A stretch of DNA of 64,000 bases from the NCBI RefSeq assembly GCF_002831565.1, contig NZ_CP025096.1, positions 806,001-870,000 on the forward strand, read 5' to 3'. The notes below the pieces were generated by a model. It saw only the letters and a program-made list of their open reading frames with translations. It had not been told where the DNA came from and searched no databases. The position numbers were made by a program, and so were the translations under genes. The DNA is from Spirosoma pollinicola (GTDB lineage Bacteria > Bacteroidota > Bacteroidia > Cytophagales > Spirosomataceae). Numbering within the stretch: position 1 is the first letter of the stretch; every line of letters begins with the position of its first letter. Shown here piece by piece: positions 49,624 to 58,119 of the stretch.

Positions 49624-49657
49624 ACTGTTTTCGTAGGCATATGCCTACGAAAACAGT
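49624..49657. terminator. Perfect 34-bp palindrome after the reductase gene
   Basis: ACTGTTTTCGTAGGCAT followed directly by its exact reverse complement, with no spacer. It could form a hairpin ending transcription in both directions, though no flanking T-run is present, or be a protein-binding dyad. Confidence 0.5.
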
Positions 49658-49685
49658 GGGCTGGTAGTAAAATCAAGTGTCCCAT

Positions 49686-49740
49686 AAAACCCTCATTTGT
49701 GAGACGATAGAACATTCATCATTGATGAAGTGGGCATTTA
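49686..49740 (+). repeat. Dispersed intergenic repeat, copy 3
   Basis: Starts AAAACCCTC, contains TGAGACGA (49700-49707), a perfect hairpin (TTCATC/GATGAA around ATT) and ends TGGGCATTTA. Same strand as the other copies. Confidence 0.65.
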
Positions 49741-49842
49741 GTAAGACAGTTTATATTTACTTGCCCTTATTTAACAAATCTTAACTTGGAGACAAAAGTC
49801 TGGCCGTCCACCTTTGCTTGACCACTGAGACCGTCTAAGCTT

Positions 49843-50883
49843 GTGAAGTTCTTCCAGATTTCCGCTTACCTAATTTTCTCGGCAATTAACAGCCTGTATG
49901 CCCAATCTACGCCACGGGCGGTTGGGAGTTATGCCGTCTTTACCATTCCTTTCGAGGGCGATTCGGTCACATTTGCCGTCGTTGCTAAGCCTGGCGAGCT
50001 GAAAGCCAAAAAGTCGGTTTTTTTGTTTCGACAAGGTTCACTTCCAATTCCACTTTTCACTATCAATCCCAAAAATAATCGGCCTTCGTTAACGGAGTTG
50101 CCGATTAGTTGCTACGATCATGAATCGGACTACTATAGCATCATGATTGCCAAGCCAGGTGTTCCAGTTATTGAGAATGATGCCTATTTAGATACCTTGT
50201 TTACTACGCGAAATAACCCTAAACCAGCTATGTATCCACCCCAGTACCAGGCTCATAATTACCTGGACTACTATGTACGTCAGACTAACGCAGTTCTGAA
50301 ATTTGTGCTTCAGCAACCCTGGGCTGATGCTAAACGAGTGGTGTTGGCGGGTGGTTCGGAAGGGTACGGTGTGGCGATCAAGACCGCTTACGCCAACCCT
50401 ACAGTGACTCACTTGATTGCTTTTTCCGGCTTTCTGGATGGTCGCCAACAAGGCATTATACGGGAGGAACGGATGAAAGGGTATACAGGGGAATATACAC
50501 AGGAGCAGGCGCAGCAAAGTGTAGAAGGATTACAGCAACAGTGGAGCCAGATTTGTGCTGACTCCTTAAACACATCGGCTAAAGTGGGGGATCCAAATCG
50601 GACGCACTATTCGTTCTCGATTGACTTTAGAGGCTATCTGCTGGCATTGACGATACCCATTTTAATCATCTATGGTACGGCCGATATAGGAGCTACCTCG
50701 AATGATGTTTTACCGCTTGAATTTGCCAAGCGGGGCAAGAAAAACTTAGAAATCAAAGCTTATCCCAATCACGATCACACCTTTTACAAGCTAACGTTTG
50801 ATGATAAAGGCAAGGTCATCAGCAAAGTTTACAACGGGGTAGCCGTTGAAAAAGATTATTTTCAATGGTTAAAGGAGCATTAG
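49843..50883 (+). CDS. Exported alpha/beta hydrolase
   Basis: A 346-residue protein starting at GTG 49843, which places a signal peptide (FFQISAYLIFSAINSLYAQS) at the N terminus. The hydrolase fold carries the nucleophile elbow GGSEGYG (about residue 170-176), the acid strand LTIPILIIYGTADIG and the His in YPNHDHTFYKL. It is an esterase- or peptidase-like enzyme of unknown substrate. A second alpha/beta hydrolase follows after 24 bases, so the two may form an operon. Confidence 0.87.
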   Translation: MKFFQISAYLIFSAINSLYAQSTPRAVGSYAVFTIPFEGDSVTFAVVAKPGELKAKKSVFLFRQGSLPIPLFTINPKNNRPSLTELPISCYDHESDYYSIMIAKPGVPVIENDAYLDTLFTTRNNPKPAMYPPQYQAHNYLDYYVRQTNAVLKFVLQQPWADAKRVVLAGGSEGYGVAIKTAYANPTVTHLIAFSGFLDGRQQGIIREERMKGYTGEYTQEQAQQSVEGLQQQWSQICADSLNTSAKVGDPNRTHYSFSIDFRGYLLALTIPILIIYGTADIGATSNDVLPLEFAKRGKKNLEIKAYPNHDHTFYKLTFDDKGKVISKVYNGVAVEKDYFQWLKEH

Positions 50884-50907
50884 GCGGATTGATTACCTAA
50901 TCATTTT

Positions 50908-51765
50908 ATGAAAACAATTGTCCTGCTACTAACGGCTGCATTTAATAATCGGCCAATGAGACTGTATCATTTTCTATTCTTCTGCTTGCTAGCCTTGACC
51001 ACTAAGGCCTATAAACCAGAACCGGAGTATTGGACACGGCCTGATTCACTAGGATTGACATACGTTGAGAAGCGATTGATTACGCCGGATAAAGCACAAT
51101 TACTGTCGTGGTTCTTACCGACCTCCTCACTAAAACCGTTAAAAAAGACGTTAATCATTGCGTATGCCGCCACCGGTAACATGGCCAATTGTGTCTATTA
51201 CGCCAATGAGTTTTTGAAGGCTGGCTTTGATGTTGTGTTATTTGATTATCGCGGCTTTGGCCATAGTTCCCCCTTCGAGATAGATCCTAAACGCTTGTAC
51301 TATACTGAGTTTGTAACTGACTTTCAGACAGCCATTAAAGCGGCTAAAACGCAGTTCCCGACCAACAAGGTCGGGGTTTTATCGTTTTCACTAAGCACGC
51401 TTTTAGCGACGCTGGCTTATCAACAGGAGTCCTTTGATTTTATGATCGGTGAAGGGTATGTACGTGATCCAATCGCTGTTGTTGCATACTGGAAGCGGGT
51501 AGCGGATCGGGAGCTTACTTTACCTACAGGAGTGGAGGCTTATCCAAATGCAACTCGTAAGCTGAAGTGTCCCTTGCTACTACTTGCCGGCACCAACGAT
51601 GAAATAACCCCACTTTCCACCAGCCAGGCGGTGGCTGCACAACGACCGAATCGCAGCCTTTTGACTTATGAGGGCGATCATTTGCAAGGCACCACTGTGT
51701 GGAAAGAGAGGGTGTTTGCTGATGGCTACGTTCGGCGAATCAAGGAGTTTGCAGAGAAAATTTGA
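50908..51765 (+). CDS. Alpha/beta hydrolase with degenerate nucleophile elbow
   Basis: A 285-residue exported protein. ATG 50908 or ATG 50956 are both possible; the second gives the cleaner signal peptide (RLYHFLFFCLLALTTKA). VVLFDYRGFGHSS is a typical oxyanion strand region, and GVLSFSLSTLLA is the elbow, where Ser replaces the usual Gly two residues after the nucleophile. LLLLAGTNDEITPLS and EGDHLQGT supply the acid and His. Activity is likely but the altered elbow is noteworthy. It follows another hydrolase gene by 24 bases. Confidence 0.85.
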   Translation: MKTIVLLLTAAFNNRPMRLYHFLFFCLLALTTKAYKPEPEYWTRPDSLGLTYVEKRLITPDKAQLLSWFLPTSSLKPLKKTLIIAYAATGNMANCVYYANEFLKAGFDVVLFDYRGFGHSSPFEIDPKRLYYTEFVTDFQTAIKAAKTQFPTNKVGVLSFSLSTLLATLAYQQESFDFMIGEGYVRDPIAVVAYWKRVADRELTLPTGVEAYPNATRKLKCPLLLLAGTNDEITPLSTSQAVAAQRPNRSLLTYEGDHLQGTTVWKERVFADGYVRRIKEFAEKI

Positions 51766-51774
51766 CTTCTTATC

Positions 51775-51826
51775 AAACGCTTCCATATGAGACGAATGAG
51801 AGTTATATACTCGTAAGTTGGGCGTT
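51775..51826 (+). repeat. Dispersed intergenic repeat, copy 4
   Basis: Starts AAACGCTTCC, contains TGAGACGA (51788-51795), a hairpin (GAGT/ACTC) and ends TTGGGCGTTAC. It begins 9 bases after the hydrolase stop codon. Confidence 0.65.
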
Positions 51827-51954
51827 ACAGGCGATGTATAACAGGCCAGAATTTAACGAAATAAACAGGTAGTATGCAATGGCTTATACTTGCCAGATAC
51901 TAAAGAATTACTGACCTATAAAAATCCTGGCATTTACAGGACCAGAATTTAACT

Positions 51955-52347
51955 ATGGTCAAACGGATAGAAATTGATGGCAACTCAATCAACGATATAG
52001 CCTCCTTTTATGAGGAGATCAACCGGGTATGTATGATTGGAGAAAGCTGGTTGATCGGTCATAGCCTCGACGCGTTCAATGATTTGCTGTTTGCGGGCTA
52101 TGGCACCCTGCAAGGAGCCCAATCGGTTGAGTTAGTCTGGCATCATATGGATCATAGCCGGAACGCATTAGGCTATCAGACGACCCGAGCTTATTATCTG
52201 GAAAAGCTGCGGCCTGGATCGCCCTATAATAAAATCATGTTTAATGAAAAGCTGGAAGCCCTTGAGAGAGGCAATGGCGAAACGTACTTTAACACTATCC
52301 TGTCCATTATTGCCGAGCATCCAAACATCAAATTAATTTGTGATTGA
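51955..52347 (+). CDS. Barstar-like ribonuclease inhibitor family protein
   Basis: A 130-residue protein with the barstar pattern: RIEIDGNSINDIASFYEEIN at the start and WLIGHSLDAFNDLLFAGYG in the middle, the helix that plugs the barnase active site. The usual barstar is 90 residues; about 40 extra C-terminal residues are present. No barnase-like RNase gene is adjacent, so it may be an orphan immunity protein against toxins of neighbours or have another partner. Confidence 0.85.
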   Translation: MVKRIEIDGNSINDIASFYEEINRVCMIGESWLIGHSLDAFNDLLFAGYGTLQGAQSVELVWHHMDHSRNALGYQTTRAYYLEKLRPGSPYNKIMFNEKLEALERGNGETYFNTILSIIAEHPNIKLICD

Positions 52348-52376
52348 CGGTGACTTTTATCTTGTTAAAATAAGAA

Positions 52377-53369
52377 TTAATTAACGATAGTTATCTTCTT
52401 TCCAAAATCCGAAGGGAAGTAAAAGTTCATTCCCGTTTGAGACTGTAAATCAATCAGACTGTTGGCTGTTTCAACGCTAATCATCCCAATTTCTTCTCGT
52501 AACTGATTTACCTTTTCCAACTCTTTGCGGGTCAGAGAACTGATCAGATGGCCAAAATGCTTTTCCTGTCCACTACTGGTGGAAGCTATATACCAGTCAT
52601 CTATTCGCACAAATTCCTCGGGGGTTAATTCACCTGACTCGATTGCCCTCAACAGCTTTGGTCTGATAGCTGGATACAGGCTATCGTTCAGGTTATAAGT
52701 TCTACTAATCGAATTATGGTGACTCAGGATAACGGATGCCCAATACCTATTATGGATTAACCTTTCCCCAGGATAGCCATAGGCATTGATAATCCGCCTA
52801 AGTTCGGCGAATTGCTTCTCGCTATGAGGAGCAAATTTCTTTTCGGCATACCGGTCCTGTCGTTTGGCGCTGAACGTAAATAGAGCTAAGAGTGCTTTTC
52901 GCTGGTCCTTGTTGAACATTCGTTTGACTATGCTCCGCAGTTCCCCGTTTCCGCTCTTTTGATAAACGGATTGGAGTGAATCACGCTGTTTTTCAACCAT
53001 CTCCCATGCAGGATTGCGTTGCAGGTTCTTAAGAAAGTTAACTTTCTTGACCTCTTTCAACTTCCATCCGGCAGCCATTCCCTTTTTCAGGTAAATAAAC
53101 GCGACTTCTTGTTTCCCAAGTTGTAGCGCCAATTGTGTGGCTACTTTATAGTCTTTCAGGAACACAAAGCGGTACGACTTGAACACCTGTTCGTAGAGGT
53201 CCAGCGCTTCCTTGTAGTCTTGATGGGCAATCCGTATATGAGCCTGAGCGATAGTCCGATGATAGGCGCTATAATTTTCTTCACTTGATACCGGCTGTCT
53301 TTTATCTGAAAACGTCTGCAGAAAGCCAGTTGAATTGAAAGCTAAACAAAATGCGAAGATATAGTTCAT
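52377..53369 (-). CDS. Exported DUF6624-like protein with TPR-like region
   Basis: A 330-residue protein starting at ATG 53369. A short signal peptide (MNYIFAFCLAFNSTGFLQ) is followed by TPR-like helices (AHIRIAHQDYKEALDLYEQV; YLKKGMAAGWKLKEVKKV). A C-terminal DUF6624-type domain is marked by AYGYPGERLIHNRYWASVIL, then HHNS and a helix with IRPKLLRAIESGELTPE. It is a larger relative of the 30.2 kb protein. Function unknown. Confidence 0.75.
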   Translation of the reverse strand: MNYIFAFCLAFNSTGFLQTFSDKRQPVSSEENYSAYHRTIAQAHIRIAHQDYKEALDLYEQVFKSYRFVFLKDYKVATQLALQLGKQEVAFIYLKKGMAAGWKLKEVKKVNFLKNLQRNPAWEMVEKQRDSLQSVYQKSGNGELRSIVKRMFNKDQRKALLALFTFSAKRQDRYAEKKFAPHSEKQFAELRRIINAYGYPGERLIHNRYWASVILSHHNSISRTYNLNDSLYPAIRPKLLRAIESGELTPEEFVRIDDWYIASTSSGQEKHFGHLISSLTRKELEKVNQLREEIGMISVETANSLIDLQSQTGMNFYFPSDFGKKITIVN

Positions 53370-53643
53370 GGTGTTCCTGTTTATCACAGAGACATCAGCA
53401 TAAATGAATCGGTTGGAACCTGTTAAGTTTATTTAACAATTTAGGTTCAATCCTGAAAATGTAGCCGCTTCTTTTTTAAGACTAACAGCGCCAATACTAC
53501 CTTTGAGCCCAGTGAATGATAGGCGGTTGCCTGCCTAACTAGACTTCTTCGTGAAAAGTCAGTCAATCTTCGTAATCCGTCAGCAGAACCGCGATTTCGC
53601 TAACCTACTTTTAACGTATAGTTTAACTCTTCTACCAACGTCC

Positions 53644-54306
53644 ATGTTTCTAGGTCATTTTGGGGTCGCATTCGCTACTAAGCCCCTTCAACCACGCGTC
53701 TCATTAGGAACTTTGTTTCTGGCGACACAACTCGCCGATCTACTCTGGCCAACCCTGTTACTGCTGGGTGTTGAACGGGTTCAAATTCGCCCCGGTCTGA
53801 TGGCTGCTTCACCCTTCGACTTTATCTTCTACCCTTTCTCCCATAGCCTGTTAGCTCAACTACTGCTCGGCTTGCTATTAGGCACTATCTATGGCCTAAT
53901 CCAGCGTAATTGGCGTGGAGCGTTGCTGGTGGGCTTAGTAGTGCCTAGTCACTGGTTGCTGGACCTGATAGTCCACCGCCCCGATCTCCCTCTATACCTG
54001 GGGTCATCACCCAAACTGGGGCTGGGCCTGTGGAACAACTTACCTGCTACGCTAGCCCTCGAAGTAGGCTTGCTCGCTCTGGGCCTCTGGCAGTATGCCC
54101 GCACCACCCGGTCCCGAAATCGTACCGGTCGTTTTGCGCTGTGGGGGCTGGTTTTGTTTCTAGTGGCAATCTACTTAGGTGCGGCCTTTGGCCCACCGCC
54201 GACCGACGTATCCACCCTGGCCTGGAGTAGTCAGACGCTATGGCTGACCGTACTGTTGGGCTATTGGGTAGATGCAAATCGAGCGCCAGTGGGGAACATT
54301 GGGTAG
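53644..54306 (+). CDS. Multi-pass membrane protein, metal-dependent hydrolase-like
   Basis: A 220-residue protein with about six membrane helices; ATG at 53644 is used because the longer frame adds a poor N terminus. The start MFLGHFGVAFATKP with its His, LADLLWPTLLLLG with Asp, FYPFSHSLLAQL and LVVPSHWLLDLIVHRPDLPL place conserved His/Asp residues in membranes as in YdjM-like hydrolases. Activity has not been shown for close relatives. It stands alone. Confidence 0.78.
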   Translation: MFLGHFGVAFATKPLQPRVSLGTLFLATQLADLLWPTLLLLGVERVQIRPGLMAASPFDFIFYPFSHSLLAQLLLGLLLGTIYGLIQRNWRGALLVGLVVPSHWLLDLIVHRPDLPLYLGSSPKLGLGLWNNLPATLALEVGLLALGLWQYARTTRSRNRTGRFALWGLVLFLVAIYLGAAFGPPPTDVSTLAWSSQTLWLTVLLGYWVDANRAPVGNIG

Positions 54307-54489
54307 TTAAGAACGAATACTGGCTGAGAAGTCGATTGAAAACATGTAGCCTGTCACCCTCGGAGTTAGTAACGCATCAACAGAGTAAATTTTGCAGGAA
54401 ATAGCCTCTATTGACAATAACCCCCTTTAGTGCCAACCTGTGTTTTTCAAGGGCCGCCCACGTTGGCTCTAAGTACCCCGAACAGAAAT

Positions 54490-56415
54490 ATGATCAATGG
54501 ATTGATGTACAAAGTGCTGCCCGTTTTAGCCGGTGCAATTTTTCTTTTCAGCGGTTTCGACGCAGCGAGCCAATCGATGGACCTCAGTTCGAAGCTTGGA
54601 CCAAATAAAATTACCTTGTCGTTGACCAAAAATGGCGAATTGCGGTACAGGGTAACACGCCGGGATAAAATCATAATCGCCGATTCTCCGCTTGGCCTCA
54701 CCTGCGACGATCAGAATTTTACGTCCGGGCTCTCCCTCGTTAGCGTTTCACCCACCGAGGTAAGAAGGGAGATATACAATTTGACGGTAGGCAACGTCAA
54801 AACGATAAATCATGCGCTTGAACGTAAAAGTATAACGGTCAAAAATAGGTCGGGCGCGCTCATGATCATTGATTTGGTGAACGGACAGGAGGGCGTTGCT
54901 TTCCGCTACCGGTTTCCTGATCAGGATAAGAAACTACGCGTAATCAATGCCGAGATTACAGGATTCCAGATTGAAAAAAAAGCCAGGGGCTGGTTGCAGC
55001 CTTATAACAAAGCGGGAAAGGTTACCCCAGGCTATGAAGATTTTTATGTCAACATACATCCCGGCGACTCAATCAGTAATCCCCGTAACCCATCTGTAGG
55101 GTGGTGCATGCCTGCTCTTTTCCAGGTAAATGAGAAGAAAAGCTGGGTTTTACTAGCTGAATCCGGAACGGATGGGTCGTTTCCAGGTTGTCATCTGCAA
55201 CCCGACTCAAAGGGTGGGTTATACAAGATCGCTTTTGCTGAAAAAGATGAAAAATATAACCTTCCTTTGGGCAACGACAACCGGCCAACATTCAGCCTTC
55301 CCTGGACGATGCCCTGGCGGGTAATCATCATGGGTGATCAGGCCGGGGACATCCTGCTGTCAAGCCTGATTACGGATTTGGCTCCTGCCTCTAAACTTGA
55401 CGATACATCCTGGATCGAACCGGGAAAAGCCACCTGGTCATGGTGGTCACATCCCGAGGATCAATCCCCTGACATGTACAACACATTCACGGATCTAGCG
55501 GCCTCTGTCGGGTTTGGGTATACACTGTTTGACGCTGGCTGGGAGAAAGCCAACGCAGAAGGGGGCATCATTGCCAAGGCGACAGCCAAGGGCATCAAAC
55601 CCATGGTGTGGGCCTATTCAGCTGCCTATTTCGACGCAGAAAAACGAAGATCGAAATTTAAAGAATTGGCGGCTATGGGCGTCAAAGGGGTTAAAATCGA
55701 CTTCTGGTGCTCAGATCGGCAGGAGGTGATGGCCTGTTTCCAGTCACTTTTTGAAGATGCCGCCAACGAGCATTTACTGGTCAACCTGCATGGCACAACT
55801 GTTCCCAGAGGCTGGCATCGAACCTGGCCAAATTTCATGACAGCCGAAGCGGTATTAGGAACGGAACATTATTTTTACGAAGCTAGATATCCGGCTTTAG
55901 CCGCCGAACAGAATACCGTATTGCCATTCACCAGAAATGTAGCCGGTCCAACAGACTACACCCCGTTTGCCCTGACCATCCGAAAATTTCCCCGATTGAA
56001 CACGGCGATTCATGAGCTGGCTACGGCTATGATCTATACGTCGGGGATTATTAATTTTGCGGATTCAAAAGAGATATTTGATTCACTCCCTTTGCCGGTT
56101 CGACAATTATTGAAAGACATGCCTGCAACCTGGGATAAAACGGAAAGTATTGTTGCTGAGCCAGGGGAGCAAATAATCCTCTCCCGGCAGAAGGACCGCC
56201 TTTCTTACATTGTAGGAATCAATGGTACGAATAAAGCAGTACCAGTCAAACTGAATCTGGTCAAGTATGCTAAGGGCTTTTCTAAATTCAGAGTCATCAG
56301 CGAAGGCGAAAATCCATTGATGAGCTTTAAAACGGAAACATACCCAATCACGTCTACCTGGCAATACGTTTTTGCGCCCAAAGGAGGCTTTATTATCCAG
56401 TTTACAAATGAGTAA
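54490..56415 (+). CDS. Glycoside hydrolase family 97, probable alpha-galactosidase or alpha-glucosidase
   Basis: A 641-residue exported enzyme, start at ATG 54490 (54505 is also possible). A signal peptide (KVLPVLAGAIFLFSGFDAAS) is followed by an N-terminal beta-sandwich, a TIM barrel from about 290 (TWSWWSHPEDQSPDMYNTFT; GYTLFDAGWEK) and a C-terminal sheet. GVKGVKIDFWCSDRQEV has an Asp at the place of the retaining GH97 nucleophile, which argues for the alpha-galactosidase branch rather than the SusB-like inverting branch. TAEAVLGTEHY may hold the acid/base. It acts in the periplasm. Confidence 0.92.
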   Translation: MINGLMYKVLPVLAGAIFLFSGFDAASQSMDLSSKLGPNKITLSLTKNGELRYRVTRRDKIIIADSPLGLTCDDQNFTSGLSLVSVSPTEVRREIYNLTVGNVKTINHALERKSITVKNRSGALMIIDLVNGQEGVAFRYRFPDQDKKLRVINAEITGFQIEKKARGWLQPYNKAGKVTPGYEDFYVNIHPGDSISNPRNPSVGWCMPALFQVNEKKSWVLLAESGTDGSFPGCHLQPDSKGGLYKIAFAEKDEKYNLPLGNDNRPTFSLPWTMPWRVIIMGDQAGDILLSSLITDLAPASKLDDTSWIEPGKATWSWWSHPEDQSPDMYNTFTDLAASVGFGYTLFDAGWEKANAEGGIIAKATAKGIKPMVWAYSAAYFDAEKRRSKFKELAAMGVKGVKIDFWCSDRQEVMACFQSLFEDAANEHLLVNLHGTTVPRGWHRTWPNFMTAEAVLGTEHYFYEARYPALAAEQNTVLPFTRNVAGPTDYTPFALTIRKFPRLNTAIHELATAMIYTSGIINFADSKEIFDSLPLPVRQLLKDMPATWDKTESIVAEPGEQIILSRQKDRLSYIVGINGTNKAVPVKLNLVKYAKGFSKFRVISEGENPLMSFKTETYPITSTWQYVFAPKGGFIIQFTNE

Positions 56416-56516
56416 AACCGGTTGAGGCAGGCATTACATCGTCACATTGTCTATCACTACTCTCTTCTCTGTGAAGCTTAAATTTGGCTTGAATTTTAGA
56501 CATTACGACTTGTCAA

Positions 56517-57848
56517 TTATGGCCACGTTTCCATGAGTTTTTTGTATAATTCCTGAACCTGTTTCTTCTCGTAGTCGGTGGTCAACGTTTCTTTCGCATA
56601 GGTCAACAGCAAGCTTGCCTGTTCCCTCAGTACAGGCAAGCGGTCACGGGAACAGGCCGCTGAGGCTACCAGCGCAAGGGCTCTCAATAATCGTCGGAAT
56701 ACGGCAAAGTTTCCTTTGGCATTGATTCGGGGTAAATCGAAGGCCAGCCGCATGTAGCTCTCAAAATCGTCGGCACGGACCAGCACACGCAGGTGTTGCC
56801 CGTCGGAACGTAGCCGCGCCGGAAACTCGCGTTTGGCCAATCGTTCACCAATGGCCCCCAGGTAGTCAATTGCCATAATAGCCGTAGTTGTGTCATTAAT
56901 GCCGGGAGAAAGGGCTTTCAGTGTAATATCGACCAATTGCTGAATGCCAAACCCTACATCCTGCTCGATGTTACGGTGCCGACCAATGCTAACATAGTTC
57001 ATCAAATCATCTGGCCAGTCGACTTCCGTTGGGTCGGGTCGTTCCATGCCGCTACGCACGCTGAATAGCACGGTACCGTTGCCTACGAAAGCGCCCATCG
57101 GGCGTTCAATACGCAAAACCACGCGATGGCGTTTTGCCCAATTCAGCAATTCCTCAGTATTAATCTGTTGCAGATAACCCGTTTTTTTCGAGAGAACGGG
57201 TTGCCAGCCAACCTGTTCGTCGGCATAGGCCAGGGCGGCTTTGGCTTTAGCCGGATCATCGATGGGTTGGCCAAACTGCTCGGGAAACAGATCAATAATA
57301 GCGTGGTCGATTTCCTGAAAAACACGCTGAACAATGGTGCCTGTCTGGAGTGATTCGGCAATATGATGAATAAAGAAAATCAAGGCAGCCACACCACCCA
57401 GGGCTAACAGTAACCCAACCAGTACCGCCGTGGCCGGAACAAACTTAATTTCGTCGGTTCCGCGAATAGTGCCAAGAACAATCAAACAGTAGGCAAATAC
57501 ACTTACGAAATAGCCCATAACAACCTGATTGACACGGTCGCGCATGAAATTTCGAAGTACTCGGGGCGAATACTGGCTGCTAACCTGTGAAATCGTTGCC
57601 AGTGTAAGCGAAAAAGCCAGCGTGGCAACGGTGAGCATGGAACCTGCAATGGCTGAGAGCATGCCTCTGGCTCCATCGGCGCCGTTGCCAAACAGAAACG
57701 GATAACGCTTGGCCCCCTGCCAGTTTGTTGTTGCATCAAACTCCACCAAGCCATAGGCCATGCCAAAAGAGGTCAATACCATCAGACCCGGCACAAACCA
57801 AAGTGATTCCTGAAGTTGCTGCCAATACTGACGAAATCGGGTATTCAT
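56517..57848 (-). CDS. DUF2254 membrane protein
   Basis: A 443-residue protein with four N-terminal membrane helices (LWFVPGLMVLTSFGMAYGLV; AIAGSMLTVATLAFSLTLAT; VVMGYFVSVFAYCLIVLGTI; LVGLLLALGGVAALIFFIHH). A long soluble C-terminal part follows with GALVGNGTVLFSVRSG-like and DVGFGIQQLVDITLKALSPG INDTTTA regions typical of DUF2254. Function unknown. It is divergent from the trehalose synthase gene across a 270-base gap in which only weak promoter-like sequence is seen. Confidence 0.92.
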   Translation of the reverse strand: MNTRFRQYWQQLQESLWFVPGLMVLTSFGMAYGLVEFDATTNWQGAKRYPFLFGNGADGARGMLSAIAGSMLTVATLAFSLTLATISQVSSQYSPRVLRNFMRDRVNQVVMGYFVSVFAYCLIVLGTIRGTDEIKFVPATAVLVGLLLALGGVAALIFFIHHIAESLQTGTIVQRVFQEIDHAIIDLFPEQFGQPIDDPAKAKAALAYADEQVGWQPVLSKKTGYLQQINTEELLNWAKRHRVVLRIERPMGAFVGNGTVLFSVRSGMERPDPTEVDWPDDLMNYVSIGRHRNIEQDVGFGIQQLVDITLKALSPGINDTTTAIMAIDYLGAIGERLAKREFPARLRSDGQHLRVLVRADDFESYMRLAFDLPRINAKGNFAVFRRLLRALALVASAACSRDRLPVLREQASLLLTYAKETLTTDYEKKQVQELYKKLMETWP

Positions 57849-58119
57849 GTAGGGAAGAAGTTTTGTAAAATATCAAACCCGCCCCATAGTAATTAGTTAT
57901 AGCACTGTAAGAAAAGCTTAAAAAAACACAAACTAATCCGGAAACGAATTTATAAGGCTCCCAGATTTTAACTTTTGTACACCTGATTTGTGCAGTCACT
58001 TCTAATTAATTTCTAAGCAGATTGTAAGCCAAATTTCAGGTCAAGGCAGGAGATTGTTAAAAATTTGAGGGTCAGCACAACTACTAATCGGTCTGGTAAC
58101 TATTTAGCTCAACGCAACC

